From: Tahibacter soli
Lineage (GTDB): Bacteria; Pseudomonadota; Gammaproteobacteria; Xanthomonadales; Rhodanobacteraceae
Length of the DNA stretch: 64,000 nucleotides
Assembly: GCF_025717065.2 (NCBI RefSeq)
Contig: NZ_JAOVZO020000019.1
Coordinates: forward strand, 372,001 to 436,000
Direction of reading: 5' to 3'
Each line of letters begins with the position of its first letter. Position 1 is the stretch's first letter. The notes under the pieces were generated by a model that was not told where the DNA came from, searched no databases, and saw only the letters and a list, made by a program, of their open reading frames with translations. The position numbers and the translations under genes were made by a program. This document shows, in pieces, positions 16,858-24,538 of this stretch.

Positions 16858-18075
16858 ATGAACCTCTCGCCCTCGCCTTCTTTCGCTCGCCGCTTGCTGC
16901 GCGGCTGTGCCGTCGCCGCCTGCGCGCTCGCGTCGTTCGCGGCGACCGCCGCGCCATTGCCGACGGCGGCGGCGCTCGATGCCGAAGTCGCGCGCGCGAT
17001 GGCGGCGACCGGCGCGCGCGGCCTTGCGATCGCGATCGTCGACGACGGCCGCGTGCGCGGCGTGCACGCCTACGGTCACCGCAACGAGCGCGGCGATCCG
17101 CTGCAGACCGACACGATCATGTACGGCGCGTCGCTGACGAAGGCCGTGTTCGGCTACACGATGATGCGCCTCGTCGACGAGGGCGTGCTCGATCTCGATC
17201 GACCGATCGCGCAGTACCTGCCCAAGCCGCTGCCGGACTATCCGGACGACGAGAAGTACGTGCCGTGGTCGGGTCTCGCCGGCGACGAGCGCTGGCGGCT
17301 CGTGACGCCGCGCATGCTGCTCACGCACAGCGCGGGCTTCGCGAACTTCGCGTTCCTCGAACCCGACGGCCGGCTGCGCATGCACTTCGATCCCGGCAAG
17401 CGCTATGCCTATTCGGGCGCGGGCCTGCTGCTTCTGCAGTTCGCGCTCGAACGCGGCATCGGGGTCGACCTCGGCGACGCGATGCAGCGCCGCGTGTTCG
17501 ATCGCTTCGCGATGCCGAACACGGCGATGCGCTGGCGCCCTGACTTCGCGCGCAACCTCGCCGACGGCTGGCGCGCCGACGGCGGCGTCGAGCCGCACGA
17601 CGAGCGCGGTACGGTGCGTGCGGCGGGTTCGATGGATACGACGATCGCCGACTTCGCGAACTTCACGGCGGCGCTCGTGCGCGGCGACGGGCTGACGAAA
17701 CGCAGTCGCGCCGAGATCGTCGCGGCGCAGCTGCCGATCACGACGGCGAGCCAGTTCCCGACGCTGCAGCCGGAACTGCCGAAGGCGCAGCGTCACCCGC
17801 ACCTCGCCGCCGGCATCGGCGTGGTCGTGTTCGACGGGCCGCAAGGCCGTGGCTTCATGAAGGGCGGACACAACGATACGACCGGCAACACGATGGTCTG
17901 CGTCGAGCGGCGCCGGCGCTGCGTGGCGATACTTTCGAACGACGTGCGCGCCGAGGCGGCGTTCCCTGCGCTCGTGCGCTTCGTGCTCGGCGAAACCGGC
18001 GCGCCGTGGCGCTGGGAGTACGGCGCCGACATGACGTTCTGGACGCCGTCGCCGTATGCACAAGGGGAGAAGTGA
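16858..18075 (+). CDS. Exported beta-lactamase-fold serine hydrolase (class C/PBP-like), first of two
   Basis: 405 residues with a signal peptide (about 1-33, CAVAACALASFAATAAP). The nucleophile motif S-x-x-K is GASLTKA (Ser92/Lys95). The second motif is YSG at about 185-187 (YAYSGAG), and the third is probably HND near 338 (KGGHNDTTGN). Family members are esterases, D-amino-acid peptidases or beta-lactamases; the substrate cannot be told. CCGGAG 6 bases upstream fixes the ATG. It is followed after 3 bases by a second family member, so the two form an operon. Confidence 0.88.
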   Translation: MNLSPSPSFARRLLRGCAVAACALASFAATAAPLPTAAALDAEVARAMAATGARGLAIAIVDDGRVRGVHAYGHRNERGDPLQTDTIMYGASLTKAVFGYTMMRLVDEGVLDLDRPIAQYLPKPLPDYPDDEKYVPWSGLAGDERWRLVTPRMLLTHSAGFANFAFLEPDGRLRMHFDPGKRYAYSGAGLLLLQFALERGIGVDLGDAMQRRVFDRFAMPNTAMRWRPDFARNLADGWRADGGVEPHDERGTVRAAGSMDTTIADFANFTAALVRGDGLTKRSRAEIVAAQLPITTASQFPTLQPELPKAQRHPHLAAGIGVVVFDGPQGRGFMKGGHNDTTGNTMVCVERRRRCVAILSNDVRAEAAFPALVRFVLGETGAPWRWEYGADMTFWTPSPYAQGEK

Positions 18076-18078
18076 ACG

Positions 18079-19176
18079 ATGCGCGCCATCTTTGCGATCG
18101 TACTGTTCGCCGTTTCCACGGCATCTGGCGCCGACGACACGGCGAAGCTCGCGCAGTTCAAGGCGTACGCGCAGCAGTACCGCACCGAGCGGGCCGTGCC
18201 GAGCCTGTCGTACGCGATCGTCAAGGACGACCGGATCGTCGCGGCCGAAGGTCTCGGCTGGCAGGATCACGACGCCGAAGAGCCGACGACGCCGGACACG
18301 AGCTATCTCGTCGCGTCGATCACGAAGACGTTCACCGCGGCGACGCTGCTCGCGATGGACGCGGACGGCACGATCGACCTCGACGACGATTTCACCGCGC
18401 TGTCCGACTGGAAGGAACGCTGCGCGGCGCTCGTCGCAAGCGGCAGCATCTTCGCGGGCGGCAAGGCGCTCGACGACGGCTACGTGCCGCCGAAGATCGA
18501 CTGCGCCGCGCGCATCACGATGCGGCAGGTGCTGCGGATGCGCGTGCTCGGAGAGCCGGGCAGCAACTTTTTCTACAACCCGGTGGTGTTCGGCCGGCTC
18601 GCGAACCGCGTCGAGGAGATCACCGGCAAGCCGTTCGAGCACTGGGTGCGCCGCTACGTGATCGACAAGGCGGGCCTCGCGAACGTCGCGGCCGGCTGGC
18701 GCGACGCTAAGGGCGGCCGGGCGCTGGTCGATCTCGCGCCGCCGTTTCGACGCAGGAACGGATCGGAAGAACTTGAACCGGCACCGCTGCCGAATCCCGA
18801 AATGAACGCATCGAGCGGCATCGTCGCGAGCGCGCGCAGCCTCGCCGCGTATTCGCTCGCGCTCGATCGCGGACGCATCCTGCCGCGGCGGCTTCTCTGG
18901 ACGATGTGGACGCCGCCGACCGACGCCGACGGCCAGCCGGCGAGCTACGCGTACGGCTGGTGGACGCAAACGTGGCGCGGCCGGCGGCTGGTGTGGCACG
19001 CGGGCCGCTGGCCCGACGCGTACGCCGGCCTGCTGCTCAAGGTGCCCGAAAAGGGACTGACACTGGTCGCGCTCGGCAACACCGACGGTCTTGCGTGGGC
19101 GAACCGGCCGCAGACGGCACAAGTGGAAAAGAATCCGTTGGCGCTCAGGTTCCTCGAACTGTTCGCGGCGGACTGA
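18079..19176 (+). CDS. Exported beta-lactamase-fold serine hydrolase, second of two
   Basis: 365 residues with a short signal peptide (about 1-17, AIFAIVLFAVSTASGAD). Motifs: S-x-x-K in VASITKTF (Ser80/Lys83), Y-x-N-like FFYNP (Tyr166/Asn167) and H-A-G at about 307-309 (VWHAGRW). It is the same superfamily as the preceding gene but only distantly alike, so this is an old pair rather than a recent duplication. GGGGAG precedes the ATG. A role in cell-wall or ester metabolism is possible. Confidence 0.86.
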   Translation: MRAIFAIVLFAVSTASGADDTAKLAQFKAYAQQYRTERAVPSLSYAIVKDDRIVAAEGLGWQDHDAEEPTTPDTSYLVASITKTFTAATLLAMDADGTIDLDDDFTALSDWKERCAALVASGSIFAGGKALDDGYVPPKIDCAARITMRQVLRMRVLGEPGSNFFYNPVVFGRLANRVEEITGKPFEHWVRRYVIDKAGLANVAAGWRDAKGGRALVDLAPPFRRRNGSEELEPAPLPNPEMNASSGIVASARSLAAYSLALDRGRILPRRLLWTMWTPPTDADGQPASYAYGWWTQTWRGRRLVWHAGRWPDAYAGLLLKVPEKGLTLVALGNTDGLAWANRPQTAQVEKNPLALRFLELFAAD

Positions 19177-19316
19177 CTGTCCGCGACGTTGAAGGATCGC
19201 CAGACACTTAACGATCGGCATCCGCCGGTCGCGGAGCGATGCCGCGGCCGGCGCGGCTTGGCCCCGCCCCGACGACGCACGAGCGCGGTGCACCTGCGAT
19301 CCCCGCGTCCGGAGAG

Positions 19317-19345
19317 TTGACTCGACAGGCGTCCCGGCGCATAGT
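19317..19345 (+). promoter_or_regulatory. marR promoter, probably giving a leaderless mRNA
   Basis: TTGACT (19317-19322, 5/6 to consensus), a 17-base spacer and CATAGT (19340-19345, 4/6). A start about 7 bases past the -10 falls on the marR ATG at 19352. No ribosome site precedes that ATG. Confidence 0.55.
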
Positions 19346-19359
19346 TGTCACATGCAACA
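19344..19359. promoter_or_regulatory. MarR operator site 1 (GTTG-N7-CAAC), over the marR start codon
   Basis: GTTGTCACATGCAACA spans the last base pairs of the -10 and the ATG of marR. The same pattern occurs at 19905-19920 before arsN1, with 13 of 16 bases identical. The shared symmetric half-sites at the two regulator-linked promoters suggest autoregulation plus control of the arsN1 unit. Confidence 0.6.
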
Positions 19360-19885
19360 AAAAGCCGCCACCCCTCGACGTCTTCCGGCGAACTCGTCCG
19401 GCGCCGCCGTGCTGGCCGATGCCGAGGCGCTGCATTCGGCCGTATCCGACCTCGTGCGGGTCTACCAGTTTCGCGATCGCGACAAGATCTGCTGCTACGA
19501 CATTTCGGTGACGCAGTGCTACGCCCTGGAAGCGCTCGCCGAGAAAGGGCCGATGCGCAGCCAGGCGCTGGCCGAACTGTTGCTGCTCGACAAGAGCACG
19601 ACCACGCGCGTGGTCGACGCGCTCGAGCGCAAAGGTTACGTCACGCGCAAGGCCGATGCGAGCGACGCGCGGGCGCTGTCGCTCGAGATCACGCGCGGCG
19701 GTCGCACGCTGTACGAAACCATCAATCGCGACCTGATCGCGCAGCAGGCGGAACTTCTGGCCGACCTCGATCCGGAAGTCCGCGCCGGCGTGACCGACGT
19801 GATCCGTCGCCTGGCCCGCGCGGCCGAAGCGCGTTTCGTCTCCGGCATCAGCGTCGGATCGTGCTCGCCGAAAGGCTGCGGCTGA
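19352..19885 (+). CDS. Cys-rich MarR family regulator, likely arsenic-responsive
   Basis: 177 residues. The winged helix is SQALAELLLLDKSTTTRVVDALERKGYVTRK with the wing DASDARALSLEITRGG. Five cysteines stand out: Cys47, Cys48 and Cys56 (DKICCYDISVTQCYALE) just before the DNA-binding domain, and Cys171 and Cys176 in the tail (GSCSPKGCG). Such clusters could bind a trivalent arsenical and release DNA. It precedes arsN1, a flavoprotein and an exporter on the same strand. Two matching palindromes, one over its own ATG and one before arsN1, mark the likely regulon. Sensing of arsenicals is inferred from context and cysteines. Confidence 0.85.
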   Translation: MQQKAATPRRLPANSSGAAVLADAEALHSAVSDLVRVYQFRDRDKICCYDISVTQCYALEALAEKGPMRSQALAELLLLDKSTTTRVVDALERKGYVTRKADASDARALSLEITRGGRTLYETINRDLIAQQAELLADLDPEVRAGVTDVIRRLARAAEARFVSGISVGSCSPKGCG

Positions 19886-19903
19886 CCCCTTTTTTGACCA
19901 CAT

Positions 19904-19920
19904 TGTTGTCACTACCAACA
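19904..19920. promoter_or_regulatory. MarR operator site 2 (TGTTG-N7-CAACA) at the arsN1 promoter
   Basis: A 5-bp-arm palindrome three bases before the arsN1 ATG, sharing GTTGTCAC and CAACA with site 1. TTGACC at 19894-19899 could be the -35; the -10 is weak. So arsN1 has its own promoter and a very short leader. Confidence 0.58.
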
Positions 19921-19922
19921 CT

Positions 19923-20468
19923 ATGACGCATCGAGCCGCCTTCCGCCCTGCCCGCGCCGACGACGCCGCGGCGATCACCGCGATCTACAACCAGGGCATC
20001 GCCGAGCGCGGCGCGACCTTCGAGACCGAGCCCCGGCGCGCAGCCGACATGGCCGCACGCATCGCCGACGACAGCTATCCGCTGCTGGTCGCCGTCGAAG
20101 ACGGCATCGTGCTGGGCTGGGCGAGCCTGAGCAGCTACCGCCCGCGCGCCTGTTACGCCGGCATCGCCGAGTTCTCGATCTACCTCGACGGTGCCGCGCG
20201 CGGCCGCGGCATCGGCCGAGGACTGCTCGAGGCGCTGGTCGACGCGGCGCGTGGCCGCGGCTGCTGGAAGCTCGTCTCGCGCGTCTTTCCGTCCAACGCC
20301 GCCAGTCGCGCGCTGTGCCGCGCCTGCGGTTTCCGCGAGGTCGGCGTCTACGAAAAGCACGGCCGGCTCGACGGCCGCTGGCTCGATGTCGTCATCGTCG
20401 AACGCCTGATTCCCGAGAACATTTCCCCCGACAACCCGGTCGCCGCCGCTGGCGACGCCGCCTACTGA
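19923..20468 (+). CDS. arsN1: GNAT acetyltransferase, ArsN1 type (arsinothricin resistance)
   Basis: 181 residues, single GNAT domain. It matches the ArsN1/phosphinothricin acetyltransferase pattern: AIYNQGIAERGATFETEPR near the N-terminus, then LGWASLSSYRPR, then CYAGIAEFSIYLDGAARGRGIG, where RGRGIG is the acetyl-CoA loop. SRVFPSNAASRALCRACGFREVGVYEKHGRLDGRW follows. ArsN1 acetylates the amine of arsinothricin, an organoarsenical glutamate mimic, which inactivates it. It is followed after 12 bases by the flavoprotein gene and lies in an ars island, which favours this over a bar/pat role against phosphinothricin. The substrate is inferred. Confidence 0.85.
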   Translation: MTHRAAFRPARADDAAAITAIYNQGIAERGATFETEPRRAADMAARIADDSYPLLVAVEDGIVLGWASLSSYRPRACYAGIAEFSIYLDGAARGRGIGRGLLEALVDAARGRGCWKLVSRVFPSNAASRALCRACGFREVGVYEKHGRLDGRWLDVVIVERLIPENISPDNPVAAAGDAAY

Positions 20469-20480
20469 AGCGAGGTTCGC

Positions 20481-22040
20481 ATGTCCACTGCATTGCCTGT
20501 CGTCATCATCGGCGCCGGTCCGGTCGGCTTGGCCGCGGCGGCTCACGTTCGTGCGCGCGGCTTCACGCCGCTGGTGCTGGAGGCCGGCGACGCCGTCGGC
20601 GCCGGCATGCGCCAATGGGCCCACGTGCGGATGTTCTCGCCGTGGGCATTCAACATCGATCGCAAATCGGCGGCGCTGCTCGCCGCGAACGGCTGGGAAG
20701 CGCCGGACCCGACGCATTTCCCCACCGGCGGCGAAGTCGTCGCGCACTATCTCGCGCCGCTTGCCGCGACGCCGGCGCTCGCGCCGCATATTCGCGTGAA
20801 CGCGCGCGTGCTCGGCGTCACCCGACGCGCACGCGACCGCATGAAGAACGCGCAGCGCGACACGACGCCGTTCGTCGTGCGCTATCTCGATCACGGCGAC
20901 GAGCGCGAAGTGCTCGCGTCGGCCGTGATCGACGCCTCCGGCACGATCGACTCGCCCAACCCGATCGGTGCGGCCGGCCTGCCGGCGATCGGCGAACGTG
21001 CCGCGCGAGAGCGCATCGCCTACGGCATGCCGGACGTGACCGGCGCGGCACGCGAACGCTATCGCGGCAAGCGCGTGCTCGTCGTCGGCAGCGGCCATTC
21101 GGCGTTCAACGTGCTGACGGATCTCGCGCGCCTGGTTCGCACCGAACCCGGTACCGAAGTGCATTGGGCCGTGCGCCGCCCGTCGCTGCGTCGCGTGCTC
21201 GGCGGCGGCGAGAACGACCAGCTCAAGGAGCGCGGCCGGCTCGGCCTGCGCATCGCCAGGCTCGTCGACGACGGCATCGTCGCGGTGCATACGAACGTCC
21301 ACATCGACCGCATTGCGACGACGGCCGAAGGGCTCGTGGCCCGGGACGGCGAAACGGCGTTGCCGCCGGTCGACGAGATCGTCGCCGCGACGGGCTTTCG
21401 CCCGGACCTGTCGATCCTCGACGAAGTGCGGCTCGATCTCGATCCCGGCACTCAGGCGCCAGCCGCGCTCGCGCCGCTGATCGATCCGAACCTGCACAGC
21501 TGCGGCACCGTGCGTCCGCATGGCGCCGTCGAGCTCAGGCAGCCCGACGCCGACCTGTACGTCGTCGGCATGAAGAGCTACGGCCGCGCACCGACGTTTC
21601 TGCTGATGACGGGCTACGAACAGGTGCGCTCGGTCGCCGCGGCGATCGCCGGCGACTGGGAGGCGGCACGACGCGTCGAACTGGTGCTGCCGGAAACCGG
21701 CGTGTGCAACACGCAGTTCGTCGACGACGAAAGCACGTCGGCCGGCTCCTGTGCGACGGGCTGTGGTACCGCGACGGTCGCGGCGACTGCCACGAGCAGT
21801 GCCAGTTGCGGCACCAGCACCGCCGGCTGCGGCACCGCGTCGGCGCTGGCGCCGGCGATCGTCGAGGCATCGGCCGGTTGTTGCGGCGGTCCGGCCGCGG
21901 CCGACGCCGACGCGTGCTGCGCCGACGATGCGAACGCCAAGGCGGCCGGCAAAAGCGGCTGCGGTTGTGAAGCGTCCGCGGTCGCCGTGCCCGAACCTGC
22001 GCCGGCAGTCGCGGCGGCGGCCAGCTGCTGCCGTCGCTGA
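20481..22040 (+). CDS. FAD-dependent NAD(P)-binding oxidoreductase with Cys-rich C-terminal tail (ars-associated)
   Basis: 519 residues. Two Rossmann motifs: GAGPVG at 11-16 for FAD and GSGHSA at 203-208 for NAD(P), the layout of flavin monooxygenases and thioredoxin-reductase-like enzymes. EIVAATGFRPDLSIL is the usual flavoprotein signature. The catalytic part ends near residue 400. The last 117 residues are low in complexity (Ala/Thr/Ser) and hold 13 cysteines, including CC pairs at 467-468, 479-480 and 516-517 and CGC at 494-496. Paired cysteines of this kind bind As(III) in ArsD-like proteins. The gene is ArsO-like by context. A role in oxidising or reducing an arsenical, with the tail as a metalloid trap or donor, is inference. 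Confidence 0.82.
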   Translation: MSTALPVVIIGAGPVGLAAAAHVRARGFTPLVLEAGDAVGAGMRQWAHVRMFSPWAFNIDRKSAALLAANGWEAPDPTHFPTGGEVVAHYLAPLAATPALAPHIRVNARVLGVTRRARDRMKNAQRDTTPFVVRYLDHGDEREVLASAVIDASGTIDSPNPIGAAGLPAIGERAARERIAYGMPDVTGAARERYRGKRVLVVGSGHSAFNVLTDLARLVRTEPGTEVHWAVRRPSLRRVLGGGENDQLKERGRLGLRIARLVDDGIVAVHTNVHIDRIATTAEGLVARDGETALPPVDEIVAATGFRPDLSILDEVRLDLDPGTQAPAALAPLIDPNLHSCGTVRPHGAVELRQPDADLYVVGMKSYGRAPTFLLMTGYEQVRSVAAAIAGDWEAARRVELVLPETGVCNTQFVDDESTSAGSCATGCGTATVAATATSSASCGTSTAGCGTASALAPAIVEASAGCCGGPAAADADACCADDANAKAAGKSGCGCEASAVAVPEPAPAVAAAASCCRR

Positions 22041-22049
22041 CGATCGGTC

Positions 22050-23222
22050 GTGCGCTGGCCCGTTCTCGTCGCGCTCGGCGGTACGCAATGCGTCTTCTGG
22101 GGCATTGTGTACTACGCGTTCTCGGTTCTTCTCGTACCGATGCGGACGGAATGGGCCGTGACCGACGCAGCGGTCGCCGGCGCTTTCTCCGTGGGCTTGG
22201 CCGTGAGCGCGGCGCTGGCGCCGCGCGTCGGCCGCGCGCTGGATCGAGGTCATGGCGTCGCGCTGCTTCGCGGTGGAGCGCTGGCCGGAGCCGCGCTGCT
22301 GGTCGCCTGGTCGTACGCATCGTCGGTGCTGGCGTTGTACGTCGTGTGGGCTGGCCTGGGCGTCTGCATGGCGGCGGTGCTGTACGAGAGCGTGTTCGCC
22401 CTCGTGGCGCGTGCCGTCATCGATCCGTCGTCGCGCCTGCGCGCGCTGGCGGGCATCACGATCCTCGGCGGCCTGGCGAGCACGCTCTTTTTGCCGCTCG
22501 TCGGATGGGGCGTGAGTGCGGTCGGCTGGCGTTCCACGCTGCAGGGATTGGTCGTGCTGTGGCTGATCGCCGCAGGGATCCAGGAACGATGGGCGCTGAG
22601 CGAGCTGACTGCCACGGCGCAACGGCCGTCGCCGCTGTCGATCGAACGATCGGCACTGCCGGCGACGCCCTGGCAGCTCGCCACGCCGTTCGTCGTCACG
22701 ACGTTTGCCGGCATGGCAGTCACGACCCTGGTCGTGCCGATGCTCGTCGCGCGCGGCTACGCAATCGAGCAGGCTGCGCTGGTACTGGCCGGTCTTGGCA
22801 TCATGCAGCTGCCGGGGCGCATCTGGATCGGCAGCGCCCGGCGTGCAGCCTCGGCGACGCAGCTGCTCCTGGTTCCGATCGTGCTGCAGGCGATCGGTAC
22901 GGCCGTGCTGAGCGTCGCGCCGTCGTTGAGCATCGCCTTCGTCGGCGTCGCGTTGTTCGGCGTCGGCGCCGGTCTCAGCACCGTTGCGCGACCGTGGGTG
23001 GTTCCGCTGCTCTACGGCAGCGCGAACGTCGGCCGGGTGAACGGGTCGATCGCGCGGGCGCAAGGCGTGGCGCGAGCCGCCGGCCCGTTGACCACTGCGG
23101 CGTTGGCGCAAGCGGCAGGCGCGTGGGCGGTCTTCGCCGGCGTGGCGCTCCTGGTAATGCTCACGTTGCCGGCCGCTCGGGCGACGGCACGCCGGGCGGC
23201 GCTGACGCGGACAGCCGCCTGA
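22050..23222 (+). CDS. MFS transporter in the ars island (candidate arsenical exporter)
   Basis: 390 residues with about 12 membrane segments, no signal peptide, and the MFS loop between helices 2 and 3 (RVGRALDRG). It resembles the oxalate/monocarboxylate-type MFS branch. It follows the flavoprotein by 9 bases from a GTG start (VRWPVLVALGG), so it is in the MarR-controlled unit. ArsJ is encoded separately, so this one may export a different species, such as acetylated or oxidised arsinothricin, As(III), or an organoarsenical (compare ArsK). Which one cannot be told from sequence. Confidence 0.82.
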   Translation: MRWPVLVALGGTQCVFWGIVYYAFSVLLVPMRTEWAVTDAAVAGAFSVGLAVSAALAPRVGRALDRGHGVALLRGGALAGAALLVAWSYASSVLALYVVWAGLGVCMAAVLYESVFALVARAVIDPSSRLRALAGITILGGLASTLFLPLVGWGVSAVGWRSTLQGLVVLWLIAAGIQERWALSELTATAQRPSPLSIERSALPATPWQLATPFVVTTFAGMAVTTLVVPMLVARGYAIEQAALVLAGLGIMQLPGRIWIGSARRAASATQLLLVPIVLQAIGTAVLSVAPSLSIAFVGVALFGVGAGLSTVARPWVVPLLYGSANVGRVNGSIARAQGVARAAGPLTTAALAQAAGAWAVFAGVALLVMLTLPAARATARRAALTRTAA

Positions 23223-23246
23223 TTCATCGTGAGACGAGCGTCATGC

Positions 23247-23275
23247 TTGCACTTATCCGTTGATTCCAGAATACT
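23247..23275 (+). promoter_or_regulatory. arsR promoter, probably leaderless
   Basis: TTGCAC (23247-23252), a 17-base spacer, and AATACT (23270-23275, 4/6 to consensus). The expected transcript start coincides with the arsR ATG at 23282, and no ribosome site is present. Confidence 0.42.
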
Positions 23276-23287
23276 CGAAATATGGAA
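23264..23287. promoter_or_regulatory. ArsR operator candidate over the arsR start codon
   Basis: An imperfect palindrome with outer arms TTCCA (23264-23268) and TGGAA (23283-23287) and the inner sequence ATACTCGAAATAT. The inner part resembles the TTCGAA/ATATTCGAA half-sites common in ars operators. It covers the -10 and the ATG, a good position for repression. Confidence 0.5.
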
Positions 23288-23641
23288 ACTAAAGCCGCAC
23301 TCAGAACACTCTCGGCCCTTGCGCAGGAAACGCGGTTGGCGATTTACCGCTATCTCGTGGAAGCCGGCCCGGCCGGCGCTTTCGCCGGCACCGTCGCCGA
23401 AGCGCTCGGCGTACCGTCGACGACGCTGTCGTTCCACTTCAAGGAGCTGAGCAACGCCGACCTGGTCGAGGGCCAGCAACAGGGCACGTATATCCGCTAC
23501 ACCGCCAAGCTCGACACGATCCAGGCGGTCGTGGGCTATCTGACGGAGACCTGCTGCGGCGGCAACCCCGAGATGTGCGCCCCTGTCGCGGTGCCGTTGC
23601 CGATGCCGGCCGTCAAGCGCAAGGCATCCCGACAGCAATGA
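23282..23641 (+). CDS. arsR: ArsR/SmtB family arsenic-responsive repressor
   Basis: 119 residues. Opens METKAALRTLSALAQETRLAIYRYL, the standard start of the family. The winged helix lies at about 35-75 (VAEALGVPSTTLSFHFKELSNADLVEGQQQGTYIRY). The arsenite site is C-terminal: Cys91, Cys92 and Cys99 (TETCCGGNPEMC), like the Acidithiobacillus ArsR type and unlike the E. coli type with its site in the DNA-recognition helix. It should lift repression of the downstream arsC, GAPDH and arsJ genes when As(III) binds. Its stop overlaps the next (broken) arsC start. Confidence 0.93.
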   Translation: METKAALRTLSALAQETRLAIYRYLVEAGPAGAFAGTVAEALGVPSTTLSFHFKELSNADLVEGQQQGTYIRYTAKLDTIQAVVGYLTETCCGGNPEMCAPVAVPLPMPAVKRKASRQQ

Positions 23642-23981
23642 GCGCCGTATCGCCGACGCCGCCGTTTCGCGTCCTGTTTCCGTGCACCGGCAACTCCGCA
23701 TGCAGCATCCCCCGTGAGGCCACGCCGCAGCACCCGGGCGTTGCGCGCTACGCGGCCTACGGCGCCGGTAGCCGGCCGGTCGCGTTCACCCCCAAGCGCT
23801 CGCGCAGCTGCAGACCCGCGGCATCGCGACGGAAAGTCTCACCAGCAAGTCGTGGAACGCTTTCCGCAACGCAGGGGCTCCCGAGATCGACGTCGTGATC
23901 ACCGTTTGCGACAACGCCGCGCAGGAGTCTTGTCCCGTCTTCTTCGGCGAATTCGCGCGCGCACCGGGGCCTGCACCGTAA
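23638..23981 (+). pseudogene. Disrupted arsenate reductase (arsC, LMW-phosphatase type)
   Basis: The reading starts inside the arsR stop (ATGA) and keeps VLFPCTGNSACSI, where the active-site loop CTGNSAR has lost its Arg to Cys. Near 23780-23792 the frame shifts: the second frame continues VHPQALAQLQTRGIATESLTSKSWNAF, then GAPEIDVVITVCDNAA, and stops at 23981, lacking the C-terminal third. The ancestral protein is clear, and the copy is dead by both a lost catalytic residue and a frameshift. The next gene is an intact paralogue that starts in its stop codon (TAATG). Confidence 0.8.
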
Positions 23982-24511
23982 TGTATTCGGAGACCGCCGT
24001 GGACCGTCCGTACCGCGTTCTGTACTTGTGCACCGGCAATTCGGCGCGAAGCATCCTTGCCGAAGTGCTGACCAATCGCTTCAGCCACGGCAAGTTCGAG
24101 GCCTACAGCGCCGGCAGCCGCCCGTGCGGTTTCGTCGACCCGTTCGTGCTCGATCTGCTGCGCGATCTGAAGCTGCCGGCGGAAGGGTTGCGCAGCAAGA
24201 GCTGGGACGAGTTCGCGCAGCCGGGCGCACCGCAGATGGATTTCATCGTGACCGTGTGCGACCGCGCCGCCGGCGAAGCATGCCCGGTCTGGCCGGGCCA
24301 TCCGCTGACCGCGCATTGGGGCGTGCCGGATCCCGCGGCTGCGACCGGGCCCGATGCGAGCCGACGCGAGACCTATCGCCGCGTCATGTACACCTTGCAA
24401 CACCGCATCACCTTGCTCACCGAACTCAACGTCACGTCGCTCGACCGTCTCGCATTGCGCACGCGGCTCGGCGAAATCGCGACGCAAGTCCCGCTCGACG
24501 ACGCGAGCTGA
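23981..24511 (+). CDS. arsC: Arsenate reductase, low-molecular-weight phosphatase (thioredoxin) type
   Basis: 176 residues. The CX5R loop is LCTGNSARS (Cys17, Arg23), and the second and third redox cysteines are Cys93 (VTVCDRAA) and Cys101 (EACPVWPG). SKSWDEF and HWGVPDPAA complete the family signature. It reduces arsenate to arsenite in the cytoplasm; the resulting As(III) is the ArsR inducer. ATG at 23981 overlaps the broken copy's stop, and a GTG eight codons on is an alternative. The C-terminus is about 20 residues longer than the usual ArsC. Confidence 0.92.
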   Translation: MYSETAVDRPYRVLYLCTGNSARSILAEVLTNRFSHGKFEAYSAGSRPCGFVDPFVLDLLRDLKLPAEGLRSKSWDEFAQPGAPQMDFIVTVCDRAAGEACPVWPGHPLTAHWGVPDPAAATGPDASRRETYRRVMYTLQHRITLLTELNVTSLDRLALRTRLGEIATQVPLDDAS

Positions 24512-24538
24512 TCGACTGCACCTTCTCGGACCCATGAA

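Noticed and set aside
19848-23111. 1,087-residue minus-strand reading across the ars genes
   Set aside because: The plus-strand genes carry clear domains and ribosome sites; the minus reading is Arg-rich and shows no domain.
23981-24511. treating the two arsC pieces as one gene with an error
   Set aside because: Both pieces carry their own N-terminal active-site loop, so they are two copies, one broken.
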